Both the position numbers and the translations under genes were made by a program. A stretch of DNA of 64,000 nucleotides from Persicaria tinctoria. Its lineage: Eukaryota; Streptophyta; Magnoliopsida; Caryophyllales; Polygonaceae. The DNA lies in the NCBI GenBank assembly GCA_037127255.1, contig JBANSL010000013.1, positions 62,200,688 to 62,264,687 on the forward strand. The letters are read 5' to 3'. The notes beneath the pieces were generated by a model. The model did no database searches and was not told the DNA's origin. It was given only the letters and a program-made list of their open reading frames with translations. Positions 46,255-56,056 of this stretch are shown here, in pieces; the first letter of the stretch is position 1; each line of letters starts with the position of its first letter.

Positions 46255-49200
46255 GTATAAAAGAATCTTTACAAAGGACGAGAGAATGGAGCCTATCCGT
46301 AGGCGTCCTTTCGGATGAGATCCTGTAGCCCAGGATCATTGAGAATCTCTCTCCCCGCTGCAAAGTGGCAAAGGTGTGCAACCTTATCAACCACTTTATT
46401 GCATTCACGGGGAATATGAGAGAAGGATATTTGTTCAACTCCCTGAAGGAGCAATTTTAGGTCTAACATTAGCATTTCAATTTCCAATGGGAATCTGGAG
46501 TTAATGAGTTATCACGAAGATGCTTGATAATAATTAGGGAGTCGCCTTCAATATGTATCTTGTGAATCCCAAGCTCCCTAATTTTTCCCACTCCCTATAG
46601 CAGCACTAGGGCTTCAGCCATGATAGGGGTTTGTCTTCCCAAATGTTTATTCCCTACACTAATAGGGCGTCCTTCCCAATTTCTGGTAATAAAGCCACTC
46701 GAGCGGTTTTGATTGGACAATGATGACCCATCAAAGTTGAGTTTGAGCGTGTCTATAGGGGATTTAACCCATTTGCATTTATTCCTTTGTTTGTTGTTTT
46801 TGTATTGTGTTATAGTTGAGTTTCGAGAATGGTGGTTATGATCTGAATCAATGTTGAACTTACAAGCTCTACACCAGTTATCCATAACTGTTTGAGTCAT
46901 CAAATAGAAGTCAGAATTGGTTGGAATCTCCTTGTTAGAGAAAGTGATCTGGTTTATAAAGAACCAGGTAGTCCACCACCTTGTTGCCAAACAAGATTTG
47001 TTTTTATTGTTTACCTTGTCAACTATGAATCTAAGAATTGGTTTTATTTCTCTTGACTATTGAATGAGATCATGACTCTCTTGTTGTTCAGACATTGTGA
47101 GGACCACTTGAAGGGTATGTGCTTGACATTCTAAAAATAGGTGAGTGTCATCTACCACTGCATCATTACAGAAGACACAAGTATTTGGAATGGGCACACC
47201 TCGCTGAGCCAATCTGGCTTTTGTTGGGAGACCTGAATGGCAAAGTCTCCACATGAAATTTTTGATCTTTGGTTGGGTATTTAGTTTCCAAATCCACTGA
47301 TTTGTTTCATCCTCTCCTACTCTATTGTGGGAGATCAGTTTGTATGCACTAGATGTAGTGAACCAGTCATGCTTGTCTGGTCACCAGTATAGTCTGTCTT
47401 CAAAAGGGTTAGTCGGGATTGGGATTAATATTATGTCGTCAACCATCGATTTTGGTAGGGTGGCTTGTAATTTCTCGATCCACCATTTCCCACCGATGAT
47501 ATACTGACTAACTAGTTCCTCATTGTTCACAACTGATGGGCAGTCAGGTTGCTGTATTAAAGGAATGGTGTCTACCCAATTATCTTTCCAAAATTTAATT
47601 GTTTTTCCATTCCCCACTAACCAAATGAGTCCAGTTTTGAATTTTGTTATCATTGGGCAGAGTTTAGACCACTGCCATGAGCTATGTCCTTTCTTCTTAT
47701 AGTTGAGTATATCACTCCCCTTAAAGTATTTGTGATTGATCACTTTCACCCACATACTCAATGGATCTGCTAAAATTTTCCAGAGCAGGTTCATCTGGAG
47801 GGCTTCATTCATTTCAGAAGCCTTCCTTAATCCTAGGCCACCTTTACTATGCGGCCTACATACCTTGTCCCAATTGATAAGAGGCCAGTGTTGGAGGTCT
47901 TTATTCAAGAAAAAGACCCTATTTATCTGATCAAGTTCTTTGTGAATGGTGGTTGGGAGCATAAAGCTCTGCATAGTATACAATGGTTTAGCTGATAAGT
48001 TGGATCTAATAAGTACTGCATGACCTTGTTGAGAGAGAGCATTCGCCCTCCATTTCGAAAGTTGTTCTTTAGATTTACACATAATTTCGTCGCATGTGTC
48101 TTTGTTTACGCGTCAATTGATAATCGAACAACCTAGGTATTTTTCTAATGTGCGCTCGTTTGAGATACCCAGACATCCTTCAATGTCGTTTATTCTGGCT
48201 CTAGCAATTCCAGGTGTAGTTTGAAATGCTGATTTAGGAAAGTTAACCTTTTGTCCCGAAATGTAGCAGTAGTCCTCCACGATAGATTTGACAGTTTGGC
48301 AAGCAGATAAACTTCCTTTTGAGAAGAGGATAATGTCGTCAGCAAAGGATAGAAAGGGAATACAAGGCCCGTTTTTTCCATACCCGAATCCAATGTGTTT
48401 TCCGAATCTCGACGAATGGGATAGGTTTTTGGCCAGGAATTCCGCACCCAAAATAAAAAGGAAAGGGGAAAGAGGGTCACCCTAGCGGATGCCCCTGGTT
48501 GGTTTGAGAATTTCCGTTGGGCCATTATTGACAAGGACCGAGAAAGACACAGTAGAAACACACTCCATAACTAGTTGGACAAATTTTTGATGAAATCCGA
48601 ACTTCCTAAGAACCAGTTCAGTGAATTTCCAATCAACTCTATCATATGTTTTTTCCATATCTAGTTTTATTGCCACCCATCCTTCAGCGCCCCTCCAGGT
48701 TCGGAAAGAATGGAAAATCTCATGTGCTATAAGTACATTATCTTGTATAGACCTATCTGAGATGAATGCACCTTGAATGGGGTGAATTAGTTTTCCAATT
48801 ATTTTTTTCAATCTTTCTATTAAAAAATTTGAGTTGATTTTGTAAATGGTTGTACATAAACTGATTGGTCTATAATGTGCAGTTGTTGATGGGTTGTCAT
48901 ATTTTGGTAGTAAAGAGATGAAAGTGTGGTTTACCCGATTTAGTAATTTTCCATAATAGAAGAATACTTTTACAACCCGAATAATACTTGCTCCTACAAT
49001 GTTCCAGTATGTTTTTATAAAACTCCGCAGTCATCCCATCCGGGCCATTGGATTTATTTGCCCCTATACTGAATACACCTGCCTTGATTTCACCATTAGA
49101 TGGGATTTGGATTAATGTATCATTTTCCTCCTTGGTGACTGAAGGAGTGATAAGCTCTAAGGCAGCCAGCTGCCTTTCGAAATTTATGGAGTCACTTTTA

Positions 49201-49880
49201 CAAAGTCTGTCTTGATTTCGCGTCTGATATTGTCTTCTCCCACGACATGGGTTCCATCAGTTGTAGTAATGAATCAGATAATCTTTTATTCCTCCTTCCA
49301 GAAGCAACCTTATGGAAGTAGGAAGTGTTTGTATCGGTTAATTTAATATGTTTTGTTTTAGATCTTTGGTTCCAATACTTGCTTTGAAAAAGTAGTAGTT
49401 TCTCCTTTTTAAGAATCAAATTCTTTTCTTTTTGCTCATCCCTATTGGAAGGGGTTTGAGTATTCAAGTTTCTAGATTGGATTTGAAGTAACTAGTTGTC
49501 AAAATATATTACCAAAGGTGGTTTTATTCCACTCTTTAGCCTTCTTTTTCAAGAGTGTCGTTTTGAAAGTTAGTTGAAACATCATTGATCCCCTACAAGT
49601 CGCCCTCAAAGCTTGTTTCACAACATTTTTGAAATCTTTCCGATGAGTTCAAATATTTTCAAACTTGAAAGGCAGAGCTTTGTAGGCATTATGATTATTT
49701 TAATTGATTGTAATTGGACAGTGATCTGACATGAGAAGACTCCATTTGTCGTGCATATGGCAGGAAGATATTGCAAGATTTAATACTGAACAAGCACCCT
49801 ATCCAATTTTTCTTTAATATTTCCAGGCTCTTCAACCCATTTTCTCCATGTAAAGGGATTTTCGAAAGCTAAGTTTCATG
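46255..49880 (-). mobile_element. L1-type LINE, ORF2 remnant (endonuclease end, RT, zf-RVT, RNase H)
   Basis: On the minus strand, 5' to 3': SDHCPITIN near 49700 (end of the APE domain); TDTNTSYFHKVASGRRN; RT with IQGAFISDRSIQDNVLIAHE, KLDMEKTYDRVDW, GDPLSPFLFILGAEF and LSFADDIILF; then CRPHSKGGLGLRKASEMNEA and WLVGNGKTIKFWKDNW; zf-RVT WRLCHSGLPTKARLAQRGVP; and RNase H with KLNFDGSSL, MAEALVLL, IEGDSLIII and PRECNKVVDKVAH. It ends near 46255. Stops interrupt it at GIR*GDPL, SIIN*RVN, LYW*PDK and VLL*GVG. The APE N-terminus is missing. Same subfamily as 20815-21245 and 23494-24443. Confidence 0.9.
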
Positions 49881-49965
49881 TCACTATTTGTTTTGAGTTA
49901 AGGTAAAACTGGTGACACCTTAACCCCAAAGTTTTTGTCCTATTAGATTTGAAGAGAATGGACAC

Positions 49966-50020
49966 TGTTTTATTGAATTTATTCGTTTTTTTTTTGTCAG
50001 AATTGAATTTATTCGTTAAT
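49966..50020 (-). mobile_element. Possible minute poly(A) insertion with 15-base duplication
   Basis: ATTGAATTTATTCGTT occurs twice (about 49974 and 50003), separated by a T-run and GTCAG. This can be read as a minus-strand retroposon cut to a few bases plus poly(A), with its target duplication. A simple slippage duplication is the alternative. Confidence 0.4.
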
Positions 50021-50083
50021 ATTGAAAACAGGGAGACTTTCAACAAACTCATCAGTTTGGATTGTTCATGTACTGTTCTCTTT

Positions 50084-51113
50084 TTATTTTCTTAATAATT
50101 TGCAAGTTTTAGTCATTAAATGATCCTTTTTTTTATAATCATAATAGGAAAATTGATTAATAAATTTTCCTAAACCACATCTCCTTTCTTCAAATGCTAT
50201 TCTTTTGTCACGTAAGTTATGTATTGAGTTTCCATAGTAGAACTTTAGCCTACAACAGCCAAGTAGATAGCCGTTCGTTTGCCGAGAGAGAACGTTGGTA
50301 AAAGAGTGAATATAAGGATCATAACCTCCATCAGCAAGGCAGGGAAATGCGCTTGCTGAACAAGAATCCATCACAAAAGGATCATTCTTCACACCATGAA
50401 TAGATTCCGGGGCTAACTGCGAAACCTTCAACGCGAAGGGGCTACAATCAGCAAGGATGCCTAGGTGTTTTCAAGCTCTTCCGAGGGAGTTTGTTCATTG
50501 CCTTTATATCTGTCATTTGTTATCTTAATATAATATTTTATCAAATGTATTCGATCTACAAATTCTACAGAGGTTGTGTGCACATCAAAGATTAATTTCA
50601 ATCTTAAATGGTAAACATGCCATTTTATAAAACTTAGCTTGGTTACACTGAACACAGACAGTAAATTTTCCAACTTTTGAGTACAAGATTTCATTACATA
50701 GCAATCTTCGCATAACCCATTACCTCGAAAATTGATAACCTTCACATGTTTCCGCCATGTAGTTAGAATTTTATTCCTGAAACTTTCGTAATCTAAACCA
50801 TCTGGACAGTAGAGAATCACGACAGGGTGGACAAAGATTAAGTTTAACATATACCTCCGAGTGGGCCGGGGTTCAGATCATCACCTAAGATGATTATGTG
50901 ATGGCTTAATGCATATATGAATTCATCAAAGAATGTTTGTTCCTGCCATAAGCAGGTGGTAAAAATAGATATCAATCCAAATTTATTATAATCCCGGTGA
51001 TAGGAAACCGAATCAAAGAGTTGGAATGTGAATATGTAATTGACCTTAGGAATGGGGATGCTTGCGACAAAGTTAGTCTCAACAGGTAATTTGGGATGTG
51101 TTCCCAGCTGCAA
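50084..51113 (-). other. Unidentified coding-like region
   Basis: Three minus-strand frames are open for 115, 129 and 89 codons: 51113-50844 (ends GDDLNPGPLGG), 50850-50461 (DGLDYESFRNKILTTWRKHV, LCEDCYVMKSCTQKL) and 50431-50084 (SIHGVKNDPFVMDSC, GLGKFINQFSYYDYK). A GGAG|GTATATG donor at about 50860 and a CTACTGTCCAG acceptor at about 50810 could join the first two. I do not recognise the protein. It lies between DUF4283-like sequence and the LINE ORF2, so it may be a host gene inserted in, or flanked by, the LINE. Confidence 0.35.
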
Positions 51114-51149
51114 AAAGAGCCTTTTGATTATCGATTGAACCAGGCAAGA

Positions 51150-51750
51150 AAGGGGTCCCAGAGCTTGCTAAATCAAAATGATTTCCAGCTGAGATCAAGC
51201 AAAGCTTAATTCCGGCTGTTGATTGCATCAACCGTCAAAACCATGCCTAAGCCATTGGCTTCGGCGATTGCAGTAAGGACATTCTTACAGACGAACTTGG
51301 ATGGGAGCCACGGGTAACGATCACAAACACAGGTTCTGTATTGGGGTTGAAATCAACACTCCACGGCTTGAGCAGCACTAGCTTGTGGAGACGCCCTGCC
51401 CACACACTCTCTTTGTCTTCTTCAAGATCGAACTTCATTTCGATCCAATTACTTGCCACCGGGATAAGCTGTAATGTAAACCTCCCTCAGCAAAGCTCCA
51501 ATCGTAGCGAATTTTCTTCCAAATGGCCTTAACCTCAATGACAGTGGTGTAGAGCCAAGTGTTGCACAGCTTCGAGATGTTCACCAGAACACCAGAGAGT
51601 TTGTATGTGAGTGTATTGACATCTGTAGTCGATTTTTTCTTGCCATTACCCCTCACGGGAGGCACTGGTTGTTTTTCCTCAAGGGAGGTGGTAGATCCCT
51701 TTCATCGGAGGAACCTCACACATTGGTTGTTTGCCCTTAGAGGCTGATTC
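51150..51750 (-). pseudogene. DUF4283-like (LINE ORF1/gag-type) remnant
   Basis: The minus strand encodes TYKLSGVLVNISKLCNTWLY and IEMKFDLEEDKESVWAGRLH, then LLKPWSVDFNPNTEPV, followed in a shifted frame by LPSKFVCKNVLTAIAEANGL. This is the pattern of plant DUF4283 (...VL-KPW--DFNP..., WVR-PSLP), found in ORF1 of L1 LINEs and related gag-like proteins. Frameshifts occur near 51480 and 51290. It may be ORF1 of the LINE whose ORF2 lies at 46255-49880. The stretch 51751-52047 holds nothing further. Confidence 0.55.
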
Positions 51751-52047
51751 ATTTATGAAGAGAAAGAACGCTTGAGAGAGATATTTGGAAGAAGACAAGG
51801 AAGGATGTGATGAGAGGTGTGATTTTCCGAGACCTCTGCTCCCTTTTAAAAAGGGAGATTCTAGAGATTGAATGATGGACTTCGAATTACAACAAAGATC
51901 AGACAAAAGGGCAAAATCCGAACCCCCACTCCCATGGAAAGCAAGTTGGCAACCAACTACCAACCCTCCACAGATTATTGAGACACACTAGATAGATGTC
52001 GGAAGACAGGAAAAAACAAACCCAGCACGTAATCCCCCCTCCACCAC

Positions 52048-52869
52048 TAGGGGTGGAAATGAGTTGGGTGATGGATGGGTGGAGCAATTTTCCCACCTGA
52101 TCCATCACAAAAAAAATTCACCCGACCCATCACCCGTCCATCTAATATTTCACCCATCACCCGATCCGTCGGGTGAATCGGGTGAAGTAAATTTTAATAA
52201 AAGAAGTCATAAGACATACTTAGAAATCGATCATATTTGATAATTTCACAAACTACGTCAACATGGAAATCTTATTAATTGTATAAAAGGTTTATTCATA
52301 CATTATATCATTATCCTCATCTTACAAAGTTAGCATTAAAAGTTTAATATCAAATCAAATGAGATAAATTTTAGTCCGTTGCTAAACTCGTAGTTAAAAA
52401 CATAGGAAAAAACAATTTGGCTAAATCATGTCTTAATACACTAAATGCTAAGTCGTTAAAATGAGAGAAATTGCTAACATTCTAGTAGTGTAAGCAAAAA
52501 AAATAAAATAATTTTTTTTAAAAGTTGTGATGAGGAGTTAAATAAAATAAATTTATATTCTTTTAGATTTTTTTGACCAAAAATAATTAGAGAATAGAGA
52601 AGCTATAATTAGAAAAAGGAAAAAATATGTAGTTATGTTAGACTATATTTTTTTTAAAACTAGGATTTTTTTTAAAATAATCGGGTGGGTTAGCGGGTCG
52701 GGTAATGGGTCGGGTAATGGGTGAAAAACATATCACCCATCACCCGACCCATCACCCGTTTCACCCACCCATCACCCATCCATCACCCGGTTTTTTTCGG
52801 GTTTTCACCCGTATAATCGGTTCGGGTGGGTCGAGTGAGTCGGTCACCCACGGGTGATTTCCAGCCCTA
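52048..52869. mobile_element. hAT MITE with GGGTGATGGGTCGGG-type interior, 822 bp
   Basis: Ends are TAGGGGTGGAAATGAG and an inverted GGTGATTTCCAGCCCTA, flanked by TCCACCAC (52040-52047, 52870-52877). Subterminal arrays are degenerate copies of CATCACCCGACCC and its complement, around an AT-rich centre. Noncoding. The stretch 52878-53034 shows no gene. Confidence 0.92.
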
Positions 52870-53299
52870 TCCACCACCACCGAAACAAACTCCATATCAT
52901 CATTTTTCCTGCCCTGAACCCAGAAAGACCACTCAAGCGCAGGATTATAATTTTGGGTAATCCATCGTTAACTTTCCAATCCACCAAAAAGACAAATGGA
53001 AAGGCCTGATTTTTACATCCCCGTTCACAGAGATGTCATAAGTAGGGCTCTGCAGAAAAATACGACACGGTTGACACGACACGAAACCGCAACAAAGCGA
53101 TACGAAAAAACACGAAACGATAAAGATACGGCACGATTATGACACGAAACGGTAAAACACGACAAGAATCGTGTCGTGTTCGGATCGGCATATTTTCCTT
53201 ATCGGGTATCCGACACGACACGATAATTTTTTATTTTTTTAATATTATTATTCTGTAATATTAGTAAATATAAAATAAAGTCCTCTATATATCAAATAA

Positions 53300-53350
53300 C
53301 AAAGTTTGGCCAGTTGGTGCACAAGGTCTCGTGTTCGAATCCTGGTAATT
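53300..53350 (+). other. tRNA-like (SINE head) block inside the hAT element
   Basis: TTTGGCCAGTTGGTGCACAA followed by GGTCTCGTGTTCGAATCC resembles boxes A and B of a tRNA-derived SINE. It lacks a full cloverleaf. A T-run follows at about 53366. Confidence 0.4.
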
Positions 53351-53429
53351 ACTACAGATTTGTATTTTTTTTTTCCCTCACCTTTGTTCTTTTGTCTATT
53401 GTATATCCGTCTAGGGTAAGACTTAAGAG

Positions 53430-53703
53430 TCATCTCTCTCATTCTTTCTTAATCTCCCAAACGGCCAAACCAGACCCGCCACCCTCATTCTTTCTCAATC
53501 TCACAGACCCGCCGCCGCCAGGAGCCATCTCCGCTGCTGCAGCCCTCTCTCGCTCGCCCTCCTTTACACCTCAGTCTCATCTCGAGTCGTCTCTCGCTCG
53601 AGCCGCAGTTCAGATCCGGTTCACAACTCGCCTCGCCTCGCCTCTCCTCTCCGGCTCTCATCAGTCCTCCTCACGCCCATGTTCAAAGTTCAATTCCGGT
53701 AAG
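53430..53703 (+). other. Exon-like GC-rich block inside the hAT element, possible captured 5' exon
   Basis: A CT- and CCG-rich block, open for about 90 codons, ends with AATTCCG before GTAAGTTG at 53700, a good intron donor. It shares the phrase AACGGCCAAACC with the leader-like exon at 54840. It looks like a host 5' UTR or first exon picked up by the transposon. Product unknown. Confidence 0.4.
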
Positions 53704-54008
53704 TTGTACTTGTAGCTGCTCGGTTTTGGTTTTGATCAATGGTTCGACACTTCGACGGGTGTTGTTTGTTTGATAATTGCTCCTATTTCACATGATTGAT
53801 TTAGTTTACTATGCTCCTGTTGGCTTAATTTGTACCATTGTAAATTAGAATGTTGAGGGTTGTATGCACAACCCTAATATGATATAGAGGATGTAAATTA
53901 GCTTACTTTTTAGTCTTCTACAGTGTACGGCAAATTTAGAAAAAAAAAGGTTTTTGTACAAATCGTGTCGTGTCGTGTTATACGGGTATCCGACACGAAA
54001 CCGTGTCG

Positions 54009-54590
54009 TAGGGATGGCAATGGGGCGGGGACTCCCCGATCCCCGCGGGGAATCCCCGCTGCGGGGACGGGAATGGGGAAATTAAATGGGGACGGGGATG
54101 GGGTCAAAGTGATTCCCCGCGCGGGGACGGGGATAGTAGTCCCCAACCCGATCCCCGCCCCGCCCCCTCCCCGTTGGGGAACCCCGCGGGGATTCCGATG
54201 GGGAGTATGAAATCCCCGTTTTTACTTATATCTTACCTAATTTTAAATAATTTTATTTTTATTTTTAAACTTTTACCTTATAATTTACATTTATGAGATA
54301 TTATATGTAATATTTATATCATATTTTTTACATAACTTTAATAATATCTAATAATTTTTTATTAAATGAGGGAAATCATAAGTTTTAAATGGGGAACCCG
54401 ACGGGGAAACCCGCGGGGAATGCAAACGGGGAAAATTACGCAGGGACGGGGATTCCCGATGCGGACGGGGACCCGACGGGGATGGGGACGGGGGCCATTT
54501 TTGATCCCCGAACGGGGACGGGGACGGGGGGACTTTTTGCAAACGGGGACGGGGACGGGGAGGGTACTCCCCGCCCTGTTGCCATCCCTA
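54009..54590. mobile_element. Nested hAT MITE with GGGGACGGGGA interior, 582 bp
   Basis: Ends are TAGGGATGGCAATGGGGCGG and the inverted CCCTGTTGCCATCCCTA, flanked by CCGTGTCG (54001-54008, 54591-54598). Arrays of GGGGACGGGGATGGGG surround an AT-rich centre. It is inserted in the right arm of the hAT element 53043-54719 and so is younger. Long Gly/Pro/Arg frames on both strands are composition artefacts. Confidence 0.95.
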
Positions 54591-54834
54591 CCGTGTCGTG
54601 TTATCGTGTCGGATACCCGGTACTTATCGTGTCGTGTTCGGATCGGCACTTTTCCCCTTATCCATTTCGTGTTTCTGTCGTGTCGTATCGTGTCGGATAC
54701 CCGATTATGCACAACCCTAGTCATAAGGACGCTAGTATTTGAATCCCTCTCCTCACTCCTTTTCCCTGTATTTTTTTTTTAACATCAAAATCAAAACCCT
54801 TTTTTTTTTTTTTTTTTTCTTGACGGAACACATA

Positions 54835-55051
54835 GACGGAGCAAACGGCCAAACCCCATTTCACACCCACAGCGAAGGGCGAAGGCGAAACCCCCAGCAG
54901 CCGAGCCGAGCAGGCCGCCGGCGCCGCTGAAAGCTCCTCCTCCGGCCGACCCTGACCTGATACCGGCGGCGCACCACTGCAACCTGCTGTCTGCGAAGGC
55001 TTCTACAGGCGACGCAGCACTCCCGCTTCCCGCATCGATCTAGACTTCAAG
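54835..55051 (+). other. Probable 5' leader exon of nuclease copy 2
   Basis: A GC-rich block ends with GACTTCAAG before a GTATTTTAG donor. It lies 1 kb upstream of the ATG at 56057 and is in the same orientation. It contains no long conserved frame. The first-exon role is inferred from position and composition. Confidence 0.45.
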
Positions 55052-55055
55052 GTAT

Positions 55056-55650
55056 TTTAGTTTTCTTCCTCTTCCTTTGAATTTGATTATTTTTAAGTTC
55101 AATTGATTGATTGAGAATTAATTTGGATTACAATTTGTGGATTTGAGAATCAATTTGGGGAATTTCGATTAGGGTTTATGATTTGTGAGAATAGGTTTGT
55201 TAGTTTTCTTCCTCTTCCTTTGAATTTGTTTGTTTTTAAGATCAATTGATTGATTGAGAATCAATTTGAAGAATTTGATTTTTTAGATTATAATTTATGG
55301 ATTTGAGAATCAATTTGAAGAATTTCGATTAGGGTTTATGATTTGTGAGAAATAGGTTTGTTTGTTTTCTTCCTCTTCCTTTGAATTTGATTGGTTTTAA
55401 GTTCAATTGATTGATTGAGAATCAATTTAGATTACAATTTGTGGATTTGAGAATCAATTTGGGGAATTTTGATTAGGGTTTTATGATTTGTGAGAAATAG
55501 GTTTGTTAGTTTTCTTCCTCTTCCTTTGAATTTTATTGTTTTTAAGTTAAATTGATTGATTGAGAATCAATTTCGATTAGAATTTGTGGATTTGAGAATC
55601 AATTTGGGGGAATTTCAATTAGGGTTTGTGATTTGTGAGAAATAAATCTG
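55056..55650. repeat. Four tandem repeats of about 145-160 bases in the leader intron
   Basis: Units begin GTTTTCTTCCTCTTCCTTTG at 55060, 55203, 55364 and 55509. They contain GATTGATTGAGAATCAATTT and GATTAGGGTTTATGATTTG. They differ by small indels. The array follows the leader exon directly. The stretch 55651-56056 holds no further gene. Confidence 0.9.
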
Positions 55651-56056
55651 TGCATTTGTGATTTGTGTATTTTTTATGGGTTGTGTACTTGTGTAAAGTC
55701 TTTGTTATCGAAAAAAATTTAGCCCCCCCAAACAAACTTCTGGATCCGCCATCTACCGGCTCTTGTTCATTCTGCTTTTAAAACGTACTTGTTTTGAGCT
55801 CGACCCCGAGTTCATCAACGCCTTGCCTATTGTTAATGTTTTGAGCGAGTTTCGATGTGGGACTTGGATTGTCTGATTCCCTTATATATTGGATTGGATG
55901 TGTGCGGTGCTTATTTGCAATGCTTTATTACTAGAGCTAGTGTGATTTTGCAGCAGTTAGATGAGAGTTTGAGTTGTGAAATCTTCTGACATGGTTATGT
56001 TAATCACTCCAGTTTTTGCTAGGAAATACATGTAATACATTTCTTCAAACTCTGAG

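Larger units (their letters stand above)
53043..54719. mobile_element. Nonautonomous hAT element with CGTGTCGTGTCGG ends, 1677 bp
   Basis: Ends are TAGGGCTCTGCA and an inverted TGCACAACCCTA, flanked by GTCATAAG (53035-53042, 54720-54727). Subterminal parts are arrays of ACACGACACGAAACG-type words. The interior carries a tRNA-like block, an exon-like block and a nested hAT MITE. No transposase is present, so it would move only with help in trans. Confidence 0.92.

Noticed and set aside
54362..54782. Open frames of 117-138 codons on both strands
   Set aside because: They run through the GGGGACGGGGA arrays of a hAT MITE; Gly/Pro/Arg repeats in several frames at once are composition artefacts.
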